Positions 44,257-53,003 are shown, counted from the first letter of the stretch. The stretch: 64,000 nt of DNA from Bacteroidota bacterium (GCA_029237825.1 JAQZBQ010000012.1:1-64000), one strand, 5' to 3'. The notes: generated by a model from the sequence alone, not told the origin. Program-made: numbers and translations.

Positions 44257-44913
44257 ATGGCAACAAAAAACAAACCTGCAAAGAAAGCCTTAACTAAAAA
44301 GGCGCCGACAAGAAAAGCGCCAACAAAAAAGGCCGCTACTAAAAAGGCTGCTACTAAAAAGGCTCCTACAAAAAAGGCTGCTACAAAAAAAAGTTCACAA
44401 GGTGTTAAAGCTAAACCTGATGCTGCAAAAGGCCTGCGTGATCTTTTTGAGAATGAATTAAAAGATATTTATTGGGCTGAAAAGGCGCTTACAAAAGCTA
44501 TCCCTAAAATGATCAAAAATGCATCGTCTGAGGAATTGGTTGATGCGCTTAATGAACACTTACAGGTTACTGAGGAGCAAGTGTCACGTTTAGAAGAGGT
44601 TTTTGAAGCGATTGGAGTAAAAGCTCAGGCGAAAAAATGCGAAGCAATGGCAGGTTTGATTAAAGAAGCTGAAGAAATTATGCAGGATACCGAAAAAGGT
44701 GATGTACGTGACGCGGGGATCATTTCAGCTGGCCAAAAAGTAGAACACTATGAAATAGCTACTTATGGTACATTATGCGCTTTCGCACGCATTTTAGGTG
44801 AAGATAAAGCAGCAGCATTATTGTCTGATACCCTTGATGAAGAAAAAGAAGCTGATGAGAAATTAAGCGAAATCGCTGAATCTTCGATCAATATCGAGGC
44901 AATGGCTGACTAA
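44257..44913 (+). CDS. DUF892 (YciE/YciF-type) ferritin-like protein with histone-H1-like tail
   Basis: The 218-residue protein has two parts. Residues 1-50 are a lysine- and alanine-rich tail built from KKAPTKKAATKKA units, like histone H1 or bacterial HU/H1-like tails. Residues 58-215 form a DUF892 ferritin-like four-helix bundle (LRDLFENELKDIYWAEKALTKAIPKM, LNEHLQVTEEQVSRLEEVFE, AGQKVEHYEIATYGTLCAFA, DEEKEADEKLSEIA), with Glu, His and Asp residues suited to a di-iron site. DUF892 proteins are induced by osmotic and general stress. The tail suggests DNA binding, a Dps-like role; this is inference. Codon repetition in the tail forms a short DNA repeat. Confidence 0.9.
   Translation: MATKNKPAKKALTKKAPTRKAPTKKAATKKAATKKAPTKKAATKKSSQGVKAKPDAAKGLRDLFENELKDIYWAEKALTKAIPKMIKNASSEELVDALNEHLQVTEEQVSRLEEVFEAIGVKAQAKKCEAMAGLIKEAEEIMQDTEKGDVRDAGIISAGQKVEHYEIATYGTLCAFARILGEDKAAALLSDTLDEEKEADEKLSEIAESSINIEAMAD
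44281..44398. repeat. 15-base codon repeats for the H1-like tail
   Basis: Tandem units of about 15 bases such as AAAAAGGCTGCTACT and variants (aaaaaggcgccgaca, aaaaaggctcctaca) encode KKAAT/KKAPT. The unit varies at third positions, so copies are not identical. Confidence 0.75.
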
Positions 44914-44974
44914 TCAATTAAAAGAAAATAAAAACAAAAATCAAATAAATAATAACAATTAAAAACCAAAAAAC

Positions 44975-45286
44975 ATGAGTACAGGAAAAGTTTTATTAGG
45001 AGTAATTGCAGGTGCTGCGGTAGGAGCTGCTTTAGGTATTTTATTTGCACCAGACAAAGGTTCAAACACACGTGCCAAATTAACTAAAACCGGTGAAGAT
45101 TACATCGAAGACTTGAAAAACAAGTTTGCGGAGTTAATGGAAAGCGGACAAGAAACAATCTCCAACGCGAAAAGCAGCGCTGAAGATTTAATGGAGAAAG
45201 GCCGTTCAAAAGCTCAGGAAGTTAAATCTGATGTGAGAACAGCTATGAGCTCTTCAACAACAGGTAATAACCACAATCATGCTTAA
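44975..45286 (+). CDS. YtxH domain protein
   Basis: The 103-residue protein has a glycine-rich membrane segment (LGVIAGAAVGAALGILFAP) followed by DKGSNTRAKL and a long amphipathic helix (EDYIEDLKNKFAELMESGQ) ending in a polar His-Asn tail. This is the build of YtxH/gas-vesicle-like stress proteins, often induced with general stress genes; their exact role is not known. It is followed by a holin-like protein, and the three genes after DUF892 form a membrane-stress group. ATG at 44975 preferred. Confidence 0.85.
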   Translation: MSTGKVLLGVIAGAAVGAALGILFAPDKGSNTRAKLTKTGEDYIEDLKNKFAELMESGQETISNAKSSAEDLMEKGRSKAQEVKSDVRTAMSSSTTGNNHNHA

Positions 45287-45328
45287 TGTAGGGTTAACAG
45301 TTTAATTACATTTTAAAAATCAAGTAAC

Positions 45329-45682
45329 ATGGAAGAAAAAGCAACGCTAATAGGATCACTTGTCGATAAGGCAGAAGACTATGCAAAAACCAGTATCGAT
45401 TTATTAAAGTTAAAAGCTTTGGATAAATCAACAACGGCTATCTCGTCAGTAGCATCTATTGTAGCCATCTTAATTACTTCACTTTGTGTGGTATCTATGG
45501 TTAACATTGGTCTTGCGCTGTGGATATGCAAGTTAATGGACAGTTCGTACAGTGGTTTTTTTATCGTTGCTCTCTTCTATGCGATTTTATCTGTAATCCT
45601 GTATGTATTCAGAGATCAAATTATCAAAACGCCAATTAGTAACAGTATAATCACTTACGTTCGTAAGGAAAAACAAATTTAG
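45329..45682 (+). CDS. Holin-X / YqjE-like membrane protein
   Basis: The 117-residue protein has an amphipathic N-terminus (SLVDKAEDYAKTSIDLLKLKALDK) and two membrane helices (VASIVAILITSLCVVSMVNIG and FFIVALFYAILSVILYVF), the layout of the phage-holin-like family (Holin-X, YqjE), which despite its name is usually chromosomal and found with YtxH- and YqjD-like proteins. It begins 42 bases after the YtxH gene, and the next gene starts two bases after its stop. The function is unknown; envelope stress or membrane-associated ribosome regulation is speculated for relatives. Confidence 0.72.
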   Translation: MEEKATLIGSLVDKAEDYAKTSIDLLKLKALDKSTTAISSVASIVAILITSLCVVSMVNIGLALWICKLMDSSYSGFFIVALFYAILSVILYVFRDQIIKTPISNSIITYVRKEKQI

Positions 45683-45684
45683 TC

Positions 45685-46095
45685 ATGAAAAAGGAAACTG
45701 CATTGGATGTTCTTCGTAAGGATATCGTTAAATTGGAAGCGAGACGTAGTGAGGATTTACATTTGCTGAAAGAACAAATACATGAGACTTACGAAAGTCT
45801 TAAGCCTGTAAATCTGATAAAAGGCATTTTTAAAAGCGCTACTGATTCTCCGGAAATTTCAACTGGACTTACCAAGGCTGCAATGGGGGTTACTTCAGGA
45901 CACCTGATTAAACGCCTCCTGTTCGGTACGTCCCACAACCCGTTAAAGCGTATGGCTGGAGCAGCCGTGCAAGCAATTGTCACAAATATCGTAAGTAATA
46001 ATTCTGAAAAAATTGCAGACAAAGGAAAAGGAATTATTAATGCGATTAAATCATTAGTTACTAAAAAGAAGGAGCCTGCGCACGTTGATTTTTAA
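45685..46095 (+). CDS. Hypothetical protein of the YtxH/holin-like operon
   Basis: The 136-residue protein has a coiled-coil-like N-terminus (LRKDIVKLEARRSEDLHLLKEQIHETYESL) and an amphipathic middle (VTSGHLIKRLLFGT), but only a weak hydrophobic stretch (MAGAAVQAIVTNIVSN). The end is basic (SLVTKKKEPAHVDF). I recognise no family. It starts two bases after the holin-like gene and is clearly in the same operon; the partner proteins are membrane stress proteins, so it may be their cytosolic or peripheral companion. Confidence 0.7.
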   Translation: MKKETALDVLRKDIVKLEARRSEDLHLLKEQIHETYESLKPVNLIKGIFKSATDSPEISTGLTKAAMGVTSGHLIKRLLFGTSHNPLKRMAGAAVQAIVTNIVSNNSEKIADKGKGIINAIKSLVTKKKEPAHVDF

Positions 46096-46137
46096 ATCAG
46101 CACATTCCTTATCACTGCACTATGAAAATTGGCTATT

Positions 46138-47034
46138 ATGGCAAAGCTAGGTTTTAATACTCTTTGGCCTTTGCTTAAAGAGACTGCAAAAAAGTGGTAT
46201 GACCGTGATCCTTTCAGGGAAAGCGCGGTCATAGCTTACAACGCTATATTTTCTCTTCCAGGGTTATTGGTTGTAGTAATTACTTTAGCTGGATACTTCT
46301 TTGGGCAGGAAGCTGTTAGTGGAAAATTACATCACCAGATCTCTGGCATGATGGGACCGGAAACGGCAGATCAGGTTCAAAAAATGATAATTGCTGCTAA
46401 TAAATCACGGGAGTCAATATGGGCGGCAATCATCGGTGTAATCACAATTATTATCGGTGCCACAGGTGTATTTGTTCAATTGCAAAAGTCGCTCAACATA
46501 ATCTGGGAAGTTAAAGCAACCACCCAGAAGTCGGGCATTTGGAGTTTTTTAAAAACGCGCTTGTTTTCTTTTGGACTTATCATTTCAATCGCATTCCTCC
46601 TTTTGGTTTCACTTGTTCTGTCTTCGGTATTAGCTGCCCTCGGCGACTGGATATCGGGGAACCGTTCAGAATCTTTACTCATCCTGTTCAAAATATTAAA
46701 TTTTATTATCTCTCTGGTTATCATCACTGTTTTATTCGCATTGATGTTTAAAATTCTACCTGATGTAAAAACAAAGTGGCACGCTATCTGGGTTGGTGCT
46801 TTTTTAACTGCCTTGTTGTTTGTTATAGGAAAGTCGGCACTGGGATTGTACTTTGGAAAAGCTGAGCCCGGGTCGGGATACGGAGCTGCCGGTTCAATCA
46901 TCCTGATATTGCTGTGGGCATCATACTCTTCGATGATCGTATTTTTTGGCGCGGAGTTTACAAAAGTTTTCTCTGACTTCCGTTATGGTGAGGCACCTCC
47001 AACAAAAAATGCCGAAAAGAAATCTAGCGTGTGA
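46138..47034 (+). CDS. YihY/BrkB-family inner membrane protein
   Basis: The 298-residue protein has six membrane segments typical of the YihY/virulence factor BrkB family (formerly misannotated as RNase BN). Visible features are WYDRDPFRESAVIAYNAIFSLPGLLVV near the N-terminus, the conserved AATTQKSG-like loop (VKATTQKSGIWSF), KILPDVKTKWHAIWVGA, and the C-terminal GAAGSIILILLWASYSSMIVFFGAEFT. Function is unsettled; envelope or lipid-related roles are proposed. The ATG at 46138 gives the conserved start; the reading frame also opens at a TTG at 46129. It is followed four bases later by an AI-2E-type exporter. Confidence 0.9.
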   Translation: MAKLGFNTLWPLLKETAKKWYDRDPFRESAVIAYNAIFSLPGLLVVVITLAGYFFGQEAVSGKLHHQISGMMGPETADQVQKMIIAANKSRESIWAAIIGVITIIIGATGVFVQLQKSLNIIWEVKATTQKSGIWSFLKTRLFSFGLIISIAFLLLVSLVLSSVLAALGDWISGNRSESLLILFKILNFIISLVIITVLFALMFKILPDVKTKWHAIWVGAFLTALLFVIGKSALGLYFGKAEPGSGYGAAGSIILILLWASYSSMIVFFGAEFTKVFSDFRYGEAPPTKNAEKKSSV

Positions 47035-47038
47035 GACT

Positions 47039-48127
47039 ATGATAAAGTCAGACCATTATCCTTTCTATTTTAAATTTGCGAGTATCCTCGTTTGCATTAT
47101 TGGTTTCATTTATATCATGTGCGTTGGGCAGAATATTATAGCGCCCTTAATATTTGCCGCGATTATTTCCATTCTTCTGAATCCAATGGTGAACTTTTTA
47201 GTCCGGAAAAAATTTAACCGGTTACTGGCAATTTGTATTGCATTATTAGTGGGAATCCTGTTCACTGCCGGGTTAATATATTTTATTGCTTCGCAAATGG
47301 CTATGTTTTCTGAAGCCTTGCCACAGCTCAAAGAAAAATTTTTTACAATGTTACATGATGCTGAAGCTTGGGTTTCGCGACGGTTTAATGTCAGCACATC
47401 AAAAATTGACGCGTGGATCACAGAACAAAAAAAGGAGGGTTTGAATAATTCTACCTCGATGATAGGTGAAACCATTAGCACGGTTGGTGGTTTATTCGTC
47501 ATGATCCTTTTGATCCCGGTCTATGTTTTTCTCTTTTTATTTTACAAACCATTGCTACTCGAATTCATTCATAAAATTTTTCCTGCGCAGAACGATTTAA
47601 TGGTAAACGATGTGCTAAAGGAAATTAAAACACTAATTCAAAGTTACCTTGTTGGCCTTATGATCGAAGCCGCCATAGTGACTGCGTTATGCACTACCGG
47701 ACTCCTGATTATTGGCATTGATTATGCAATACTGATTGGAATCATAGGCGCTCTTCTAAACCTTATTCCCTATATTGGAGGAATCATTGCCACGCTTTTG
47801 CCTATGACCCTCGCAATAGCAACAAAAGAGCCTGTACATGCCCTGTACGTGTTAATATTATATTGCTCTGTTCAGTTGATCGATAATAATTTCATCGTCC
47901 CAAAAATTGTTGCGTCCAAGGTTAAGATCAATGCCCTGGTCTCTATCGTGATAGTTTTAATTGGGGGTGCGATATGGGGGGTTGCCGGAATGTTTTTATC
48001 GCTTCCACTTGTTGCTATTTGTAAAGTAATTTGCGACCGGATAGAACCTCTAAAACCTATCGGTTTCCTATTGGGTGACAATATGCCGAACGTCATGCTT
48101 TTCAGGAAACGGCCCAAAACAGCATAG
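47039..48127 (+). CDS. AI-2E/UPF0118-family membrane transporter
   Basis: The 362-residue polytopic protein has the pattern of the AI-2 exporter (TqsA/PerM, UPF0118) family: an N-terminal pair of helices (VCIIGFIYIMCVGQNIIAPL), a polar loop of about 100 residues, and the conserved end LLNLIPYIGGIIATLLPMTLA ... DNNFIVPKIVASKVKINALVSI. Members export autoinducer-2 or act as ion or osmotic-stress transporters, and many in Bacteroidota have unknown substrates. The start at 47039 lies just after the YihY stop; a longer in-frame start inside that gene is not needed. Confidence 0.88.
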   Translation: MIKSDHYPFYFKFASILVCIIGFIYIMCVGQNIIAPLIFAAIISILLNPMVNFLVRKKFNRLLAICIALLVGILFTAGLIYFIASQMAMFSEALPQLKEKFFTMLHDAEAWVSRRFNVSTSKIDAWITEQKKEGLNNSTSMIGETISTVGGLFVMILLIPVYVFLFLFYKPLLLEFIHKIFPAQNDLMVNDVLKEIKTLIQSYLVGLMIEAAIVTALCTTGLLIIGIDYAILIGIIGALLNLIPYIGGIIATLLPMTLAIATKEPVHALYVLILYCSVQLIDNNFIVPKIVASKVKINALVSIVIVLIGGAIWGVAGMFLSLPLVAICKVICDRIEPLKPIGFLLGDNMPNVMLFRKRPKTA

Positions 48128-48159
48128 GTTTGTAAAAATCATTATTTTTTTTTGGTTTT

Positions 48160-48178
48160 AAACCTTAGAAGGAGGTTT
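48160..48178 (+). terminator. Weak hairpin after the AI-2E-type gene
   Basis: A 6-bp stem AAACCT (48160-48165) with AGGTTT (48173-48178) and a 7-base loop is followed by T residues on the plus strand. The stem is short, so this is only a possible terminator for the gene ending at 48127. Confidence 0.3.
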
Positions 48179-48239
48179 TTAGCGAATAGAATGTGTACTC
48201 TCTTCTAAGCAATTTACTTTTATTAAAAAAACCAAGGCT

Positions 48240-49100
48240 ATGGATCTATCGTTAAAGATTGATACAGTAGAAAATATCAGTACTGAAAAATTCAACAGTA
48301 TTTATTTTAAAACACAAAAGCCTGTTGTAATTAAAGGCCTTTCACGTAACACAGAAGCAGCCAGGAAGTGGTCGATTCAGTATTTTAAAGATATCCTCGG
48401 CGATGTGATTGTTGATGTATACGACAACGGCAATAAGCAAAGTGCTAAATCCGCATTTACGGTTCCTGACCTTAAAATGAAGTTTAGCGAATACCTTGAC
48501 ATTCTTGCTAAAAACGAACAAACTAACCTGCGAATTTTTCTTTTTGATCTTTTTAAGTATGAGGCCAGATTGAAAAAAGAATTTCCTTGTCCCGATCTTT
48601 TCAAAGGATTATTGGATAACATCGGCCATATGTTTTTTGGAGGTAAGGACACAACTGTTAGGATCCATTATGATATTGATATGTCGAACGTTCTTCATAC
48701 TCATTTTGGAGGAAGAAAGCGTGTGGTTTTAATTGCTCCGGAGTATTCTACGCTGTTGTATTGTTTACCGTTAAATACCTATTCCTTAATTAATCCTGAT
48801 AAGCCAGATTATAAAAAATACCCGGGTTTGCAATATGTGAAAGGTTATGATTTTATATTAGAGCCGGGCGATTCATTATTTATGCCAAGCGGTTACTGGC
48901 ATTATATGACCTATCTTGAAAGCAGTTTTTCTGTAAGTTATCGGCGCATCGGACCAAGTGTTCAGGCGCCCATTCAGGGCATGCTTAATTTAGGATTATA
49001 TATGCCAACCGATAAGTTATTAAATAAAGTAATGGATAACAAATGGCTTGCAATGAAAGAGCAGATCGCCGAAAATCGAATTAACCGGTATTTTTCCTAA
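48240..49100 (+). CDS. JmjC/cupin-8-like Fe(II)/2-oxoglutarate hydroxylase
   Basis: The 286-residue protein has the cupin-8/JmjC fold of 2-oxoglutarate hydroxylases. The iron site H143-Y-D145 (VRIHYDIDMSNVLH) and the distal H221 (PSGYWHYM) are present, with EPGDSLFMPSGYWH typical of the family, and Y197-K205 near the co-substrate site. Relatives hydroxylate protein side chains such as ribosomal proteins. It is a lone gene between the stress cluster and the polyhydroxyalkanoate locus, preceded by an AT-rich gap with a short hairpin. Its substrate cannot be told. It is unrelated in fold detail to the AspH-like genes at 35753-37942. Confidence 0.85.
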   Translation: MDLSLKIDTVENISTEKFNSIYFKTQKPVVIKGLSRNTEAARKWSIQYFKDILGDVIVDVYDNGNKQSAKSAFTVPDLKMKFSEYLDILAKNEQTNLRIFLFDLFKYEARLKKEFPCPDLFKGLLDNIGHMFFGGKDTTVRIHYDIDMSNVLHTHFGGRKRVVLIAPEYSTLLYCLPLNTYSLINPDKPDYKKYPGLQYVKGYDFILEPGDSLFMPSGYWHYMTYLESSFSVSYRRIGPSVQAPIQGMLNLGLYMPTDKLLNKVMDNKWLAMKEQIAENRINRYFS

Positions 49101-49117
49101 TTCCAAAAACTTCCAAA

Positions 49118-49627
49118 TCAGTTTGTGGGATTATCGGATGTAATAACTTCAGAAATGGTTTGCGCGAGTAATCTGACGCCATTTAATTCAACCTCCGATG
49201 GTGTTTTAATTTGCCTGTAGTACGTACCAAAAGTTCCTAACACCTTCCCATTATCAGTTTTAATAGGCATGCTCCAGGCACCCGCAAAGCCAATGGATAT
49301 TGGCAAATGTTTCAGTTCGGCCCATTTATTATCCGCATTAAAATTCGTGGTAATAACTACGTTCCCCGTGGCTGCAGCAGCAGCGCAGGTTCCTAACCCG
49401 GGATCGGGTTTAATGCCGTCAATGGCCTTTATATAGTCTTCAGGCAATTTTGGAGAAATGGCGTTTCGAAGCAATCCTTTCTCGTCAAGTAATAAAATGG
49501 ACACCGCTGATTGGGATCCAAAAATGTGGTCGGCTTCCTTTGCAACGTAGATAAGAATCTTTCTTTTGCCGGTGCCTGACTGAAGCATCTTTTGAGCTTC
49601 CTGGCAAATTGTTTGGAACCGAATCAT
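49118..49627 (-). CDS. GAF-domain protein
   Basis: The 169-residue protein is almost a single GAF domain: AVSILLLDEKGLLRNAISPKLPEDYIKAI, DPGLGTCAAAAATGNVVITT, GFAGAWSMPIKTDNGKVLGTFGTYY. The GTCAAAAA and the W-S-M-P-I segment are typical of GAF sensors in hybrid kinases. It starts 15 bases after phaC on the same strand, so it may be a small ligand or redox sensor linked to storage metabolism. No output domain is attached, so it probably acts through another protein. Ligand unknown. Confidence 0.85.
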   Translation of the reverse strand: MIRFQTICQEAQKMLQSGTGKRKILIYVAKEADHIFGSQSAVSILLLDEKGLLRNAISPKLPEDYIKAIDGIKPDPGLGTCAAAAATGNVVITTNFNADNKWAELKHLPISIGFAGAWSMPIKTDNGKVLGTFGTYYRQIKTPSEVELNGVRLLAQTISEVITSDNPTN

Positions 49628-49642
49628 TCAGTATATATATGC

Positions 49643-50689
49643 TTAATCGCGTTTTTTTAACCACTGTGTAACAGCAGGCGCGAGCTCTTTCTGGGATTTT
49701 CCACCCACAAATACACCAATGTGGCCGCCCTTAAAACTATAAAGTTCTTTATCTTTACTTCCCACATGATCGTTTAAGGGGATAGTGGCCGCTGGTGGCA
49801 CCAGGTGATCCTCAGTTGCATAAATGTTAAGCAGGTTGCATGTAAGGTTTTTAAGATTCACTTTTTTACCTCCAACTTCCAGTTCTCCTTTTACTAATTT
49901 ATTTTCCTGATATAAATCGGTCATAAATTCTTTAAAGCATTGGCCAGCCTGATCAGGACTTTCACTGATCCACTTTTCCATTCTTAAAAAATTGAGGAGC
50001 TTATCTTTATCATCCAGCGCACTGGTTAGTGTTTGCTGTTTTTGTAACTTCATCATAGGTTTTAGCATATCAAATCCCTGATTTAAAAAATCGCCCGGGA
50101 TTAAGCCATTAAAACCTTCTACAATTTTCTCAAAATTCATGTCCTTGCTCCAACGGAACAGTAAGCCATCATTTGTACTAAAATCAACTGGAGTAACGTG
50201 AGTTACTAAATTTTTTATTTTGTTTGGATACAGCGATGCGTAAATAACGCTTAATGTACCTCCCTGGCAAATACTAAGGATGTTGATTTTCTCGACACGG
50301 TTTTTCTTCCGAATAAAATCCACACAGTTATTTATGTACCCATTCACGTAGTCATCTATTCCAAGATATTTATCAGATTTTGTAGGATTTCCCCAGTCAA
50401 TCAAATACACATCAAGTCCTGCAGCGAGTAAGTTTTTTATATAACTACGGTCAGGTTGAATGTCAAGCATTTTGTATGTGTTTACAAGAGCATATACAAT
50501 TAATACCGGAGTTTTATAGGTTGGATCTGTGTCCCGGTTATAGCGGTAAAGCGTTAATTTATCTTCTTTATAAACTGCTGTTTTGGGTGAAGCGGCAATT
50601 TCCACTTCTTCAATCTGGTTAAACGTTTCGTAGCTCTTAAATAATTTAGAGCTTAAAGTATTCATTTCTTCTACTAATTTGTTTTCCAT
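49643..50689 (-). CDS. phaC: Class III polyhydroxyalkanoate synthase, catalytic subunit
   Basis: The 348-residue enzyme polymerises (R)-3-hydroxyacyl-CoA to storage polyester. It has the lipase-like site with Cys in place of Ser: LSICQGGT with C141, then D294 in YATEDHLVPP and H323 in FKGGHIGVF. The C-D and C-H distances of 153 and 182 residues equal those known for Allochromatium vinosum PhaC (C149, D302, H331), the class III reference. Length (about 350) also fits class III, which needs PhaE; phaE is the upstream gene, and the two are about 170 bases apart. The GAF gene follows by 15 bases. Confidence 0.95.
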   Translation of the reverse strand: MENKLVEEMNTLSSKLFKSYETFNQIEEVEIAASPKTAVYKEDKLTLYRYNRDTDPTYKTPVLIVYALVNTYKMLDIQPDRSYIKNLLAAGLDVYLIDWGNPTKSDKYLGIDDYVNGYINNCVDFIRKKNRVEKINILSICQGGTLSVIYASLYPNKIKNLVTHVTPVDFSTNDGLLFRWSKDMNFEKIVEGFNGLIPGDFLNQGFDMLKPMMKLQKQQTLTSALDDKDKLLNFLRMEKWISESPDQAGQCFKEFMTDLYQENKLVKGELEVGGKKVNLKNLTCNLLNIYATEDHLVPPAATIPLNDHVGSKDKELYSFKGGHIGVFVGGKSQKELAPAVTQWLKKRD

Positions 50690-50796
50690 AACGCTTGATA
50701 TTACTGCTATAAATTTACATTAATTTTTTTTGTGATGTTATATAATTCCACGTATTTCTCTTACGGTAATCGCCTATTCCTAAAATTAACAAACAA

Positions 50797-50826
50797 AAAA
50801 GGCTGCCCACAAACACACGGCAGCCC
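50797..50826 (-). terminator. Terminator after phaE
   Basis: A 7-bp GC-rich stem GGCTGCC (50801-50807) with GGCAGCC (50819-50825) and an 11-base loop is followed on the minus strand by Ts from the A-tract at 50795-50800. It lies 35 bases after the phaE stop, and suggests that phaC has its own promoter or receives only read-through. Confidence 0.8.
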
Positions 50827-50859
50827 TTTCATTATTGTGCTATGAACACAAGGTGAGTT

Positions 50860-52245
50860 TTATTTCTTTTTTGCTTTTGTAGTTTTATCTTCTTCAAACA
50901 ATTCAACTGAAGCAGCATTTTGAATTGCTAATTTAGTTTGTAGATCTTTAATTGTTTTTTTAAGGTCATGCATGGTTTTATAGATCTCATCCATTTCACT
51001 TTTAAAAACAACAGGATATTGTTCAAATACATTTTCAAATTGCTTTTCAAAATGTTTTTTCACATCCATACTTAAGTTTAAAGCCTCTGCTTTCACTTTA
51101 CTGAATTCATCTGTAGCAAACAATTCAGAGTACATTTTTTCGTTTGTTTTTACCCATTCATTATATAATTCAGTTGCAGTTGGCAAACTAACTTTTCCAG
51201 CCTGGATGTCTGCCTGAACATCTTTATATTTTTCCTGAGTTTCCTTTGCTAACGTTTCCATAGAAGCCTGCATCGTCTTGTACAATTGAGATTGCAATTC
51301 AGATTGTTTGATGCTGTATTCGGTAACTTTATCAAGCAAAGCAATCGTAGCTTCAACATTTTCTTTTTCTTTCCCAGGGTTAGCTAATTTTAAAAGGGGT
51401 TCAAATGTTTTGCCGAACACATTATTCATTTTTGAATAAAGGTCTTTCATTTGTTCTGAGTTGCCAGAAAATAATTCAGGAAACTGTGCTGACATATTTT
51501 GCATCTGAGCATAGTACTCTTTTCCTAATCCATTTTGTTTCACAAAGAAATCCTGCATTTGTTTTGTTGAACTTTCAAATACATCTTTCAAAGAAGCGTT
51601 GTTAAAGAACGAACCAAAAACTTGCTCAGTCATTTGTTTCGTGTTATGCGCTGCAAATATGTTTTTCCAGGTATCAATGCTATAATCAGAATTTTTTATC
51701 GCGTTTAACATGGGTTGAAACATTTCCTGAACTTTCATATACACCTGGCCTCCTTCGTACATGTTTTTGAACATATCCTTATTGAACGGATTATTAATGT
51801 TTTTAGAAAACGTATCATAAGAGGTGTTCATGGTTCCCATCCAGCTGTTGTAGATGTTAGTCCATGCGTTATTCATGGTGGCGAAACTGTCATTGTAATC
51901 GTTTGCAGTTTTACCATAATTAACCATTGAGTTATAAATGCTTTGGTTAAAGTCTGTCATTTGCTTCAATCCGTTCATTTGCTGATTGTACCAGTTTTTT
52001 AAGAACTCTTCTGGTTTTGACTGCTCATTCATAAATGGATTCGTGAAAGGATTTGCAGAACCAGTCATTCCGCTGAACATCGCAGCTTGTTTTTCCATCA
52101 TATCTTTATAGATGGATTGACCTCCATCCAAAGGATTACCGCTTGCAAAAGCTGATTGAAATTTCTTTGCTGAATCCATCCAGGTGTTCATAGCATTAGC
52201 CTGAGCATCCATAATGTTGTCGATAATCGGATTGTTTGTTTTCAT
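50860..52245 (-). CDS. phaE: Class III PHA synthase subunit PhaE-like protein
   Basis: The 461-residue protein is rich in Met, Asn, Gln and Phe, with long amphipathic helices (FLKNWYNQQMNGLKQMTDFN, MYEGGQVYMKVQEMFQPM, LFATDEFSKVKAEALNLSMDV) and a Lys-rich end (DKTTKAKKK). This composition and helical build are those of PhaE, which activates PhaC and binds the granule surface. It is somewhat longer than the reference PhaE. Its gene lies upstream of phaC on the same strand, separated by a terminator, and divergent from phaJ. The call rests on position, composition and the PhaC class more than on motif identity. Confidence 0.82.
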   Translation of the reverse strand: MKTNNPIIDNIMDAQANAMNTWMDSAKKFQSAFASGNPLDGGQSIYKDMMEKQAAMFSGMTGSANPFTNPFMNEQSKPEEFLKNWYNQQMNGLKQMTDFNQSIYNSMVNYGKTANDYNDSFATMNNAWTNIYNSWMGTMNTSYDTFSKNINNPFNKDMFKNMYEGGQVYMKVQEMFQPMLNAIKNSDYSIDTWKNIFAAHNTKQMTEQVFGSFFNNASLKDVFESSTKQMQDFFVKQNGLGKEYYAQMQNMSAQFPELFSGNSEQMKDLYSKMNNVFGKTFEPLLKLANPGKEKENVEATIALLDKVTEYSIKQSELQSQLYKTMQASMETLAKETQEKYKDVQADIQAGKVSLPTATELYNEWVKTNEKMYSELFATDEFSKVKAEALNLSMDVKKHFEKQFENVFEQYPVVFKSEMDEIYKTMHDLKKTIKDLQTKLAIQNAASVELFEEDKTTKAKKK

Positions 52246-52492
52246 TTTTCTGGTAATTGGTTAATAGTCTTTTTAGTAATTTGGTCTTAATTGCTGAAAA
52301 TCAGCAACTTAAAGCCTCATTTCAAAATCTCGTGCAAATGTCGTCATTTTTTCCTATACATGTCAAGTAAATTCGTATTAATTTTCCGTTAAATAGTCGT
52401 AAATTTTTATTCGTTAGTCTAAATCGAAATAAGCTGCCTTTTATTTGACTTATTCATTTTTTTTTTTGATTATTACATAAAAACTAAGCCTT

Positions 52493-52897
52493 ATGATAGA
52501 AACCGGACAAACCTATTCACATGATTTTAAATTTACCCAGGATGAAGTAAATCGTTTCGCAGACGTTACCGGCGATAAAAACCCGGTACATATTGATCCT
52601 GAGTTTGCAGCCAAAAGTATGTTTAAAAAGCCTATTATGCATGGCATGCTTGGCGCTGCGCTCTTCAGTAAAGTGTTTGGCGTACTATTTCCGGGCGAAG
52701 GAACAATTTACCTAAAACAATCGCTTAGTTTTTTAAAACCAATGTATGTTGAAGTAGAGTATGAAGCTGTGTTCACAGTGCGTGAGGTTTTGCGCGACAA
52801 ACACCGTGCAGTAGTGGAAACCCTGATAAAAGATAAAGCTACTGGAAACGTTTGTACAAGTGGGGAGGCCACTGTGATGAACATGGACAAAATTTAA
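52493..52897 (+). CDS. phaJ: (R)-specific enoyl-CoA hydratase, MaoC-like
   Basis: The 134-residue hot-dog-fold protein contains FADVTGDKNPVHIDPEFAAKS, matching the MaoC/PhaJ hydratase motif with catalytic D28 and H33, followed by PIMHGMLGAALFSKV. The enzyme converts trans-2-enoyl-CoA from beta-oxidation to (R)-3-hydroxyacyl-CoA, the substrate of PHA synthase. It reads away from phaE across a 247-base AT-rich gap with no clear promoter motif. phaB lies about 100 bases downstream on the same strand. Confidence 0.88.
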   Translation: MIETGQTYSHDFKFTQDEVNRFADVTGDKNPVHIDPEFAAKSMFKKPIMHGMLGAALFSKVFGVLFPGEGTIYLKQSLSFLKPMYVEVEYEAVFTVREVLRDKHRAVVETLIKDKATGNVCTSGEATVMNMDKI

Positions 52898-53003
52898 AGG
52901 ATTTAAAATCCGAAATGGTTGATCGTTAGATTAACATAGCGGTGATGCTGAAACCAAACTAGCATGACCACAATAAATAATTCAAAAACTAAAACTAAAG
53001 GCT

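Noticed and set aside
45329-45682. Holin-like gene as evidence for a phage lysis module
   Set aside because: No endolysin or phage gene nearby; this holin-like family is usually chromosomal and occurs with YtxH-type proteins.
46122-46157. ATG at 46122 as start of the YihY gene
   Set aside because: It is in another frame and closes after 11 codons; the ATG at 46138 fits the family.
48169-48208. AAGGAGGT followed by a five-codon frame (ATG at 48191) as a leader peptide
   Set aside because: Spacing to the ATG is about 15 bases, too long, and the sequence fits a weak hairpin instead.
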